Part shown: positions 32,065 to 39,323 of the stretch, piece by piece
How the letters are laid out: each line of letters begins with the position of its first letter
Numbering within the stretch: the first letter of the stretch is position 1
From: Clostridia bacterium
Lineage (GTDB): Bacteria > Bacillota > Clostridia > Oscillospirales > CAG-272
Assembly: GCA_017537175.1 (NCBI GenBank)
Contig: JAFYLH010000027.1
Location: 1 to 48,625 of the forward strand
Direction of reading: 5' to 3'
DNA length: 48,625 nucleotides
Translations under genes and position numbers: made by a program
Notes under the pieces: model-generated
The model's database searches: none
What the model was told of the DNA's origin: nothing
The model's input: the letters and a program-made list of their open reading frames with translations, nothing else

Positions 32065-34122
32065 ATGAAAAAATTACTGCTTGTTTTGTTTTTGCTCATT
32101 GCAACCGTAGGTCTTGTTGCTTGCAGCCAAAAGTCAACTGACAATGTTGATGACTTTGCACAGCAGGTCAGAGACAAGGGTTATATACCCATAGTTGTTC
32201 CGGTATACGAGCCTAAGGAAAAGGACGGCAAGGTCTTTATCATTGAGGAATGCTATGACGATCCCTCTGCCGGCGGTTATGTTACCGTTGCTGTAAACGA
32301 CCACGCCCTCAAGGACTGCTATATAAACAATATAACGGGCGTACCGACAAGACTTTCCGCAGAAGAATACGACAAATGTATTGCATATTACGACAATAAC
32401 GGCGATTATGATTATTCGCTTGAGATATCTTCAAGCTATAAAGACATAAACGATGACGGATACTACGAGTATATAAAGGTCTCAAACGAAGATATGGAAG
32501 CTCTTATCCGTAATGCGGGAGTAGATGGGAAATCAAGCTTCAAAACCGCACTTGCCACAGGATGTATCCCTACACTTTCAAGGGATCTTGTGCCTCATGT
32601 TGTAACTATGGATGACTGTACAGAATATGAGGAACATTCTTCCACTTATTTGAGAGCTAATGTGTCCGACTATCATGTGGCAATAGTACCTAACGAAATA
32701 GAAGAAATGGTAATCGGAGAGATCGTATCATATATCGAATATGAAGGAAAGCCAATACACTATGAAAACAACCCTCTGTTTTACTTAAATAATTTCTCCT
32801 CCGGTGTTACAATAGGAGCTCACAGATATCTTGTTGCCATGGATGCTCCCAATATAACCGACCTGGTAAATACTTCATTTTACTATTGCAAGGTGGATGC
32901 TAACGGATTTGCAATATTTGACGATTTTCTGTTGATAGACTATCTGGGTGATGATAAGGATATAGTCATCCCCGACACAATCACTCTCATAGCAGGGCGT
33001 TCTCCCTCCCACACTATGTTTACCGATATCGAAAGCTTGACTTTACCTCAAGGGCTTGTTGGTATTACCTGCAAAGCATTCTACTTATGCTCCGATCTTT
33101 ACGAGGTCAGATTGCCAAGCGGCCCTTTACAGCATATTGACAGTCAAAGCTTTAATTACAATACGACATTAATATTTCCCGAAAATGTCAGCTTTTTAAT
33201 GTATTCCTTAGATAATTTGTATAAGTGTATCAGTGAAGATAACGCGGTAAAGGAAAAGATAGATGTAAAGATCCCGGACACCAAGGACAAGGACAGACTT
33301 GTAAAATATGTAGAATCCCTGGGTCGCAAGCCGATTATTGTTCCTGTATATGAGCCTACAGAAAAGGACGGAGCAGCATTTATTATAGAAAGATCCTTTA
33401 ACGATTATTTTTCCGGTGATTATGTTACTGTGGCGGTAAACGATCTTTCTCTGTTTGATAAGTATTGCGACTCCGCTTGCCCCATCGTTCTTACTCCCGA
33501 GGAACACGATGCCATATACAACAAGCTGGAGGCATTGGGCAAAAGCACAAGAATACTGAATAAGCTTGATAATTACTATATCTTACTCAACCCCAATGAC
33601 CCCGCGCTCAGCAAAGCCGATAAGGAAGAGATGCTGAACAACTTTCCTGCATTAAAAAACTTTGAAGGTGGCTTATATCTGTTTGACACAGAAGCAACCT
33701 TAAGAGAAAGAACAGAAATGGCAGAAATCATTGCAGAAACAGGCTACAGTCCAAGATCCATCAAAGAAAAACTAAGTGAAAACAAGGATCTGTTGGAAAT
33801 GTACCTTGATTCCGGTGCTATCCCTACACTTAAGAGCAATCTTGTTCCTTATGTTCTGTCCTTAAATGACTGTGAAATGACAGAAGATGGATATAAGGCT
33901 ACTCGAAGCTTTGGAAATGTAACTGTGGTACCCAAAGAAATAAATGGTAGACCTTTGAAAAAGCTGGATATTATCGGCAGCATAATCTCTCTGACTATTG
34001 AGGATGGTTGTGAGCTCGAAGGTGTAAATACTTTTACCGCTCTTGCTGCTCTGGACGCACCCGACGATATCAAAGAAAAATTTGCCGAAGAATTTTCGGG
34101 AATATATCTTACATTAGATTGA
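32065..34122 (+). CDS. Internally duplicated lipoprotein with LRR-like segment
   Basis: The product is 685 aa. The signal peptide ends in the lipobox LVAC, so Cys20 is probably lipidated. Two homologous halves are visible. IPIVVPVYEPKEKDG (near 41) matches KPIIVPVYEPTEKDG (near 428), each followed by GYVTVAVNDHAL or DYVTVAVNDLSL. IPTLSRDLVPHVVTMDDC (near 169) matches IPTLKSNLVPYVLSLNDC (near 592). Only the first half carries a BspA/LRR_5-like segment (IVIPDTITLIAG ... LTLPQGLVGITCKAF, about 310-350). The function is unknown. It is surface-exposed by inference, possibly binding a ligand or the wall. It has its own promoter. Confidence 0.82.
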   Translation: MKKLLLVLFLLIATVGLVACSQKSTDNVDDFAQQVRDKGYIPIVVPVYEPKEKDGKVFIIEECYDDPSAGGYVTVAVNDHALKDCYINNITGVPTRLSAEEYDKCIAYYDNNGDYDYSLEISSSYKDINDDGYYEYIKVSNEDMEALIRNAGVDGKSSFKTALATGCIPTLSRDLVPHVVTMDDCTEYEEHSSTYLRANVSDYHVAIVPNEIEEMVIGEIVSYIEYEGKPIHYENNPLFYLNNFSSGVTIGAHRYLVAMDAPNITDLVNTSFYYCKVDANGFAIFDDFLLIDYLGDDKDIVIPDTITLIAGRSPSHTMFTDIESLTLPQGLVGITCKAFYLCSDLYEVRLPSGPLQHIDSQSFNYNTTLIFPENVSFLMYSLDNLYKCISEDNAVKEKIDVKIPDTKDKDRLVKYVESLGRKPIIVPVYEPTEKDGAAFIIERSFNDYFSGDYVTVAVNDLSLFDKYCDSACPIVLTPEEHDAIYNKLEALGKSTRILNKLDNYYILLNPNDPALSKADKEEMLNNFPALKNFEGGLYLFDTEATLRERTEMAEIIAETGYSPRSIKEKLSENKDLLEMYLDSGAIPTLKSNLVPYVLSLNDCEMTEDGYKATRSFGNVTVVPKEINGRPLKKLDIIGSIISLTIEDGCELEGVNTFTALAALDAPDDIKEKFAEEFSGIYLTLD

Positions 34123-34132
34123 TAAACACAAT

Positions 34133-34153
34133 GAGCCCGGCAACACCGGGCTC
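34133..34153 (+). terminator. Hairpin between lipoprotein and SGNH genes
   Basis: GAGCCCGG/CCGGGCTC, 8-bp GC-rich stem with a 5-nt loop. There is no T-run after it, so it may be a weak terminator or an mRNA-stability element. Confidence 0.5.
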
Positions 34154-34179
34154 GGATCATATAAAAAGCGAGGTTTGAT

Positions 34180-34890
34180 ATGAACGATCCACACAAGGTC
34201 ATAAATGATCTGCTATCCGCAAAGGAGCATATACAAATAAAGCTGCTGGGGGATTCTGTCACCCACGGGCTTGGCGGTGTAGGCTTTGAGCAGGACGGCG
34301 AGCCTATCTGCGCAGGCTATGCACGCAACCCCAACGGCTACTGCTGGGCAAACAGCTTTGCTGAGTATATGAAGCAAAAATACGGTGCCACAGTTGTCAA
34401 CAATGCCTGCTGCGGTGCTGACCTACAGTTCCTTATTGACAATTTCGATGTCCTTGTGGATGACTCAGACGACCTTATCATCTGCGATATCGGATCAAAC
34501 AATTGCCAGTTTTACTGTCAGCTTGGTCCCAAGCCCACCCGTGAGGCTCACGGTGCCGAAATTTACGGTTATATCAAGCAGCTCTACACTATGATACATA
34601 ACCTGGGCAAAGAGGTGATCTTCATTGCCGACATCCCCATGTGTCCCTCCCGTGAGGGTGACGGTCCTACCTGGTGGCAGATCTTGAATATGGGAGATAT
34701 CAATGCCATATACAAGGCCGCCGCCGAAAGCTTCGGCTTCCCGTTGATCAGTATGTACGATAACTTCCGCGAATACTGTGACACCAACAAGGTTGAGCTC
34801 GACTCCCTCTACTGGGACGGACTGCACCCCAACGACCGCGGCTATGATGTTATGTTCGATTACATAATCAGCGATTTAAAATTGAAATAA
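34180..34890 (+). CDS. SGNH/GDSL-family hydrolase
   Basis: The product is 236 aa. Block I is LLGDSVTHG (nucleophile Ser near 29), block II has the Gly in NACCGAD, block III is GSNNC (Asn), and block V is DGLHPND with the catalytic Asp and His. It has no signal peptide and is probably cytoplasmic or non-classically located. Family members deacetylate or de-esterify carbohydrates and lipids. The exact substrate is unknown. It lies 57 bp after the lipoprotein gene, with a hairpin between, so it may be partly co-transcribed. Confidence 0.9.
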   Translation: MNDPHKVINDLLSAKEHIQIKLLGDSVTHGLGGVGFEQDGEPICAGYARNPNGYCWANSFAEYMKQKYGATVVNNACCGADLQFLIDNFDVLVDDSDDLIICDIGSNNCQFYCQLGPKPTREAHGAEIYGYIKQLYTMIHNLGKEVIFIADIPMCPSREGDGPTWWQILNMGDINAIYKAAAESFGFPLISMYDNFREYCDTNKVELDSLYWDGLHPNDRGYDVMFDYIISDLKLK

Positions 34891-34892
34891 AA

Positions 34893-35017
34893 GGCGGCCA
34901 TCTGCCGCCCCAAAAAACACCGGTTGATTTGTTTTTTTAAATCGCACGGAATAGAGCCATTTCCGATATATTAAAAACAACAAATACAAAAAAGGCCTCA
35001 CAATTGAGGTCTTTTTT
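34893..35017 (+). terminator. Two successive hairpins after the SGNH gene, the second a true terminator
   Basis: GGCGGC/GCCGCC lies at 34893-34909. A stronger AAAAAGGCCTCA/TGAGGTCTTTTTT stem with a T-run lies at 34989-35017. The 80 bp between them shows no further feature. Confidence 0.75.
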
Positions 35018-35043
35018 GTTGCACAAAATTGCCATTCATAATA

Positions 35044-35127
35044 AAACCGTCTCTGATAATAATAATATCAGAACCCGCGAGTGATCAACGGTTCTTTGAA
35101 TATAGATAAAAGTTGGCTTATGCCAAC
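35044..35127 (+). promoter_or_regulatory. Structured 5' leader of the SASP gene
   Basis: A helix AACCGT (35044-35049) with ACGGTT (35089-35094) encloses TCTGATA/TATCAGA (35053-35073). A second hairpin, GTTGGC-TTAT-GCCAAC (35112-35127), stands 4 nt before the AAGGAG site. These could stabilise the mRNA. I could not identify a convincing sporulation promoter. Confidence 0.45.
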
Positions 35128-35145
35128 AGACAAGGAGAAAAATCA

Positions 35146-35352
35146 ATGGCAAACAATTCCTCTAATAAGGTTATGGTTCCCGAAGCAAAGGCGGCTCTTG
35201 AGCAGTTCAAGATGGAATCCGCAAGCGAAGTAGGCGTAACCCTCAATAAGGGCTACAACGGTGATCTTACCTCCCGTCAGGCAGGCAGCATCGGCGGTCA
35301 GATGGTTAAGAAGATGATCGAGAAGTACGAGAGAGACCTCGCACAGAAGTAA
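35146..35352 (+). CDS. Alpha/beta-type small acid-soluble spore protein (SASP)
   Basis: This 68-aa protein saturates and protects spore DNA in the forespore and is degraded by the GPR protease at germination. The family core is present: VPEAKAALEQFKMESASEVG, whose ESASE segment contains the GPR cleavage site, and the C-terminal DNA-binding signature LTSRQAGSIGGQMVKKMI. ATG 35146 is chosen because AAGGAG lies 8 nt upstream. An in-frame ATG at 35113 sits inside the leader hairpin. Codon use is strongly biased, as expected for an abundant protein. Confidence 0.96.
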   Translation: MANNSSNKVMVPEAKAALEQFKMESASEVGVTLNKGYNGDLTSRQAGSIGGQMVKKMIEKYERDLAQK

Positions 35353-35368
35353 GCGGCAAGTTGCCGCT
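35352..35368 (+). other. Hairpin at the SASP stop codon
   Basis: AGCGGCA-AGT-TGCCGCT, 7-bp stem without a T-run. It probably stabilises the SASP mRNA 3' end rather than terminating transcription. Confidence 0.5.
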
Positions 35369-35376
35369 GCCGTAAT

Positions 35377-35556
35377 CGGGTGAAGCTCAGTTAAAACCGC
35401 ACATCCTCACACGAGAGTGACGGTATCAAAGGTATAAGCTATATCTGTTATGACAGTTTGTTCTGTATGGGATGAACGGTTATGCAGAGATCATCTTATA
35501 CAGAGCTGACAGAGTGTCAAACACCCGTAAAAACCTCCCTTTGGGGAGGTTTTTTA
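35377..35556 (+). ncRNA. Candidate structured RNA ending in an intrinsic terminator
   Basis: No ORF is credible here, but a consistent nested fold can be drawn. P1 is CGGGTG (35377-35382) with CACCCG (35522-35527). P2 is AGCTC (35384-35388) with GAGCT (35503-35507). A hairpin is formed by ACCG/CGGT (35396-35399, 35421-35424) enclosing TCAC/GTGA (35407-35410, 35417-35420). P4 is GTATAAG (35432-35438) with CTTATAC (35495-35501), enclosing CTGT-TATG-ACAG (35445-35456) and GATGA/TCATC (35471-35475, 35491-35495). TGACA/TGTCA forms a last hairpin (35507-35519). A strong terminator, AAAAACCTCCC/GGGAGGTTTTT plus T-run (35529-35556), follows P1 at once. The downstream gene has its own promoter, so this is either a stand-alone RNA or the 3' part of the SASP transcript, not a riboswitch. 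The family is not identified. raiA-type RNA is one to test first. Confidence 0.55.
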
Positions 35557-35576
35557 ATACATATTTTTGTGATAGA

Positions 35577-35605
35577 TTGACTGTACAAAAAAATTGTGAT
35601 AAAAT
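35577..35605 (+). promoter_or_regulatory. Promoter of the nucleotidyltransferase-family gene
   Basis: TTGACT (35577-35582), 17 bp, TAAAAT (35600-35605), located after the terminator of the structured RNA. Confidence 0.75.
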
Positions 35606-35645
35606 GAAAATAATAAAATTTATTGCAGCTGAAAAGGAGGAAAAA

Positions 35646-36821
35646 ATGGATAGTAATTTCAAAAGCGGACTTGATGTTATATATCTTACCTCCTGCGCTC
35701 TTCACGGCATTATACCCGATGAATCGGCAATAAATAAAATGGATCTTGAAGCCGTCTATACTCAGGCAAAGCGGCATAAAATGCTCTCTGTGACCTGTAT
35801 GGCACTTGAACCATATTGGAGCAAGCTTGAGCCGGAAATTATAAAAAAATGGCGTCTGTCCGTAAATCAGGCAATCAAAAGCAGTCTTGCATATTCGATA
35901 GAAAGAGAAAAGCTCTGCAGATTTATGGACAAAAATGAGATCGCTTATCTGCCTTTAAAGGGTATCATCCTGCAGGATGTTTATCCCAGGCTCGGTATGC
36001 GTCAGATGGTGGACAACGATATCCTCATCGACATAAGCAAGCGTCATCTTGTGCGAGATTATATGGTCAAAAACGGTTACAGCGTTGACGGCTACGGCAA
36101 GGATATACACGATGTATATCTTAAGGCTCCTATATATAATTTTGAGATACATGTTTATCTTGCTATCGAGTCGGTGGATGCCCTTATTTACAACTATTAT
36201 CTTGATATATGGCAACGCCTTGAAAGACCCGATAAAAACAGATACGAGTTCAGGTTTTCCAAAGAGGATTTTTATATTCATATCCTTGTTCACGCCTACA
36301 AGCATTTCAATTACACAGGAGGTGTGGGACTCAAGGCCCTGAGCGATATTTTTGTATATCTGCGTAAATACGGAGATACCCTTAATTGGGAATATATCGG
36401 CACCGAGCTTAAAAAGATCAACCTCACCGTTTTTGAAAAAAATATAAGCTCCCTGTCAAAAAAAATATTTGACATTGACTCATTAAAGCAAAATAATATA
36501 GAGCTCACCCTGAGCGATGAAGAAAGACTGCAGCTTAAATTCTTTATCGATTCGGGCAGCTTTGGAAGTAAGGACACTATGTACCGCGGTATGATAGACC
36601 GCTTTGCGGGCGGTGACGGTAAGATTACCAAGGGCAGCAAGATCAAATATTTTCTCAACAGGCTCTTTCCTACAGGACCCTATATCAGAGAAAACTACCC
36701 CTTTTTCCACAAGCATAAGCTGCTTCTTCCCGTCTTGTGGGTATACAGGTTTTTCTCGAAAATATTTGTAAAATCCGATCATGTAAAAAAAGAAGTCAAA
36801 TTTATAATGAAACAAAAATAA
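35646..36821 (+). CDS. Nucleotidyltransferase-family protein (PF14907-like)
   Basis: The product is 391 aa from ATG 35646, preceded by AAAGGAGG. Longer in-frame starts upstream lie before the promoter and terminator and are rejected. The motif IAYLPLKGIILQDVYP, then MRQMVDNDILI (about 100-130) with the DNDI acidic pair, matches the uncharacterised nucleotidyltransferase family PF14907, often found beside polysaccharide and lasso-peptide loci. The rest is alpha/beta with an aromatic-rich C-terminus (LLPVLWVYRFFSKIF). It may modify a sugar or small molecule by nucleotidyl transfer. The substrate is unknown. Confidence 0.8.
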   Translation: MDSNFKSGLDVIYLTSCALHGIIPDESAINKMDLEAVYTQAKRHKMLSVTCMALEPYWSKLEPEIIKKWRLSVNQAIKSSLAYSIEREKLCRFMDKNEIAYLPLKGIILQDVYPRLGMRQMVDNDILIDISKRHLVRDYMVKNGYSVDGYGKDIHDVYLKAPIYNFEIHVYLAIESVDALIYNYYLDIWQRLERPDKNRYEFRFSKEDFYIHILVHAYKHFNYTGGVGLKALSDIFVYLRKYGDTLNWEYIGTELKKINLTVFEKNISSLSKKIFDIDSLKQNNIELTLSDEERLQLKFFIDSGSFGSKDTMYRGMIDRFAGGDGKITKGSKIKYFLNRLFPTGPYIRENYPFFHKHKLLLPVLWVYRFFSKIFVKSDHVKKEVKFIMKQK

Positions 36822-36854
36822 ACCGTTCTCCTGACTTTTGTCAAGAGAACGGTT
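36821..36854. terminator. Bidirectional terminator after the nucleotidyltransferase gene
   Basis: AACCGTTCTC and GAGAACGGTT form a 10-bp stem, with an inner TGAC/GTCA pair. A T-run follows on the plus strand. It also lies downstream of the convergent surface gene. Confidence 0.85.
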
Positions 36855-36857
36855 TTA

Positions 36858-36987
36858 TTATTCAGCGCACGAGGTTATTCAACATCTAAAACATAGAAGC
36901 AGGGAGTCCCTGTACCCATGATCGGGTGAGGTACTCTGAAATTGTTTATTCAGCGCACGAGGTTATTCAACATCTAAAACATAGAAG
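36858..36987. repeat. 42-bp direct repeat duplicating the 3' end of a surface gene
   Basis: An identical 42-bp sequence occurs at 36858-36899 and 36946-36987, and the second copy contains the last codons and stop of the gene ending at 36963. The 46 bp between hold palindromes CAGGGA/TCCCTG (about 36900-36912) and GTACC/GGTAC. It looks like an 88-bp unit partly duplicated in tandem. Confidence 0.85.
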
Positions 36988-38708
36988 TTGTATGAGTCAT
37001 CATTGTACTGAACCATAAAGCTCCAGCGACCTGTGGTAAGACCGTCTATTGTGATCTCACCGTTGGCGTCGATGTCTGCAGTCTTTTTGTACTGTGCGCC
37101 GGGAGCATTTTTGATATTGTTAGAGGTAGTATACTTGCCCTTGGCATATCTGATGATGTAGAGGTCATCAAGATTACCGAAGGTGATTGTATCGCCCTCA
37201 AGAGTATAGGTGGGAACCTTCTTCTGTACATTGTAGTAGAAGTAGTGCTTGTAGCCGTCGTTATACTCAACGATGATGGTTACTTCGCCTTCTTCACGGT
37301 ACTGGATCATATACTCCTGGGCATCCTTGATCGCTGTCTTGTTGTTAAAGTAACGAACTGTAGAAGCGTTCTTTATATCGGATACAGATTCATAGTGACC
37401 GTAAGCGGTTCTTATGATCTTGATATCGGGGATGTTGGTGATAATAGCCTGGAGTCCGTTTTCTACAAGCACGGGAGTTGTAACGGTAAGGGTATGGTGA
37501 ATTACATCATATGTACCGTCATTATATCTGATAAGTACCGTGTAGTCACCGGGATCTTCCATGGTGTATGTGAAGTCATGGGTGGTCTTTGCGTAGTTTG
37601 CAAGCTTGTTTGCAGAAGCCTGATACTTAAACTCTGTAGAAGCCTTGATCTCGCTGTAGGAGTTGAATGTACCCTTTGCAAGCCATGCATCCTTGTAGTT
37701 TTCACCAAAGTCATTTACTGTAAGCTTTACACCGTAGGATGTAACGTAAGGCTGAATGTTTGCTACCTCTGTGTAGAGGAAGTAGGAAGAACCGTCGTTC
37801 ATTCTTACCCAGAAGGTATAAGTGCCTGTCCAAGGCAGATCGTAGGTCATAACACCGTCAACGGTATACTTTGCAACTGTTGCGGCATCCATGGTTACGT
37901 TCTGCTCAGCTGCCTTGATCTCGGAGCCTGTGGTGTATGTACCGATAGCAAAGCGGACCTCCTTTATGTCGGTCATATTTTTAATTGTAACGGTGTAGTT
38001 ATTTACACCTGTAATTGCAGGTGTTACTGCCTCCAGCATAGGGATCTCTCTTGTTTCGGCAGCAGAGCACACTGTACAGGTTTTGGTTTCGATACCTACA
38101 GATGTGGTTGTGGGTGCTGTAGTCACTACCCAATCACCCCAAGTATGATCAGACATAACTATCGCTTCGGTATAGCTCTTACTACAGGTAGTACATTTAT
38201 ATGTGAGAACACCCTCTGCAGAGCATGTAGGCTCGGTTGTAACCTCTGTTGTGTATTTGTGGTCAGCAACAGGAAGAATCTCTTCGTACATATACTCACA
38301 TATGACACAATAATAAAGAATACCACCCTTTTTTGTACAGGTAGGCTCCATCCTTCCAAGCTCTATATAATTATGATTACCGCCTGCGGGAATAATTTCC
38401 ACATAGGTCTTACCGCAGGTCTTACATTTGTAATGTGTATAGCCGTCCGATTCGCAGTCAGAATAAACATGCTCGGTCATTTCATAATCGTGTTCACCTG
38501 TAGCGGGAATTATTTCTTCATATACATATCCGCATCCGGAACAGGAACAGACCAGCCGGCCGTCTTTCGCACAGGTAGGATCTATAATTACATACTCATA
38601 AATATGTTCATGATCTATATCATCCGTCGCAACAACGCTTACATTTCCAATACAAAGAAGTACTGCTAAAATAACAATACCAACAATATTTTTCAGTCTT
38701 TTCATCAT
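36963..38708 (-). CDS. Secreted Cys-repeat surface protein with four C-terminal modules
   Basis: This 581-aa protein is the minimal form of the family. Signal peptide residues 1-27 end at SVVA. Five Cys-pair repeats occupy about 38-225 (PTCxxxG, CxxC, then GH/DH). Four tandem modules follow: A 236-316, B 320-408, C 413-497, D 500-581. Each holds a core like DIKEVRFAIGTYTT ... IK ... Y-TFWVRMNDGS. It is about 95% identical in this region to the NAGPA-domain protein, judged by eye. GAGGA precedes the ATG pair. It is the last gene of a probable operon with the lipoprotein, permease, flippase and glycan genes upstream. Confidence 0.85.
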   Translation of the reverse strand: MMKRLKNIVGIVILAVLLCIGNVSVVATDDIDHEHIYEYVIIDPTCAKDGRLVCSCSGCGYVYEEIIPATGEHDYEMTEHVYSDCESDGYTHYKCKTCGKTYVEIIPAGGNHNYIELGRMEPTCTKKGGILYYCVICEYMYEEILPVADHKYTTEVTTEPTCSAEGVLTYKCTTCSKSYTEAIVMSDHTWGDWVVTTAPTTTSVGIETKTCTVCSAAETREIPMLEAVTPAITGVNNYTVTIKNMTDIKEVRFAIGTYTTGSEIKAAEQNVTMDAATVAKYTVDGVMTYDLPWTGTYTFWVRMNDGSSYFLYTEVANIQPYVTSYGVKLTVNDFGENYKDAWLAKGTFNSYSEIKASTEFKYQASANKLANYAKTTHDFTYTMEDPGDYTVLIRYNDGTYDVIHHTLTVTTPVLVENGLQAIITNIPDIKIIRTAYGHYESVSDIKNASTVRYFNNKTAIKDAQEYMIQYREEGEVTIIVEYNDGYKHYFYYNVQKKVPTYTLEGDTITFGNLDDLYIIRYAKGKYTTSNNIKNAPGAQYKKTADIDANGEITIDGLTTGRWSFMVQYNDDSYNFYVLDVE

Positions 38709-38763
38709 TGTGAAATCCTCTTATAACAGTTAAATTTTTACAGTATATATTACCGAGCTTGGT

Positions 38764-39306
38764 TTATACACTAAGCTCTGCACCACTGGTATAAATGAGG
38801 TTGGATATAATAACATTGACATCCTCGCTCATACTGAAATAAATATCTTTGGATTCTTCTGTTAAAGAATCTGATACACCGGTTGTACGGTCCTCACAGA
38901 ATACAGATACAGTACCGTTTTCGGTAGCTAATTCCACAATCGGATAGCCTGTTTCGCTTTCGCCGAACACTATAGCATACAGCGGGAATGTGCTGTCATC
39001 AAGCATAGCACTAAAGGATACTATACAAGATTTTTCGGTCTGCTCTGTTTCGATCTTGGTGATATCCTGCCACTCCACAGGGAAATAAAGCTTACAGTAG
39101 GGTGTATCTATCTCATAGCATTCATCATCAGATTGATAAAAGGAGCCTGTTTCCTTTGGATCCCCTGTGGTATCTGTGCTCTCTGCTGTTTCTACAGGAG
39201 CCGCTTCGGTATCAGAATCAATGCTTTGATCACTACCGTTCTTCTTACACGCACATATGCTCAAGACTAATATCAACACCAATAATATAAATAAAACTTT
39301 TTTCAT
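38764..39306 (-). CDS. Small lipoprotein of unknown function
   Basis: The product is 180 aa. The signal peptide (MKKVLFILLVLILVLSICAC) ends in a lipobox-like ICAC, with lipidation at Cys20 likely. A Ser/Asp/Glu/Thr-rich linker (about 25-60) leads to a small globular domain containing YCKLYFPVEWQDI. That motif resembles those of small extracytoplasmic domains but is not assigned to a family. It lies between the permease (17 bp upstream) and the surface protein gene (55 bp downstream), so it is probably co-transcribed and cell-surface exposed. Confidence 0.78.
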   Translation of the reverse strand: MKKVLFILLVLILVLSICACKKNGSDQSIDSDTEAAPVETAESTDTTGDPKETGSFYQSDDECYEIDTPYCKLYFPVEWQDITKIETEQTEKSCIVSFSAMLDDSTFPLYAIVFGESETGYPIVELATENGTVSVFCEDRTTGVSDSLTEESKDIYFSMSEDVNVIISNLIYTSGAELSV

Positions 39307-39323
39307 TAAATAACCTCACTAAA

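Noticed and set aside
35014..35043. Sigma-G promoter for the SASP gene (CATAATA at 35037-35043)
   Set aside because: No matching -35 element is found about 18 bp upstream, so support is insufficient.
35377..35605. Riboswitch controlling the nucleotidyltransferase-family gene
   Set aside because: A complete promoter (TTGACT-N17-TAAAAT) lies between the RNA's terminator and that gene.
35472..35645. N-terminal extension of the nucleotidyltransferase-family protein
   Set aside because: It would run through a terminator and the gene's promoter. AAAGGAGG marks the ATG at 35646.
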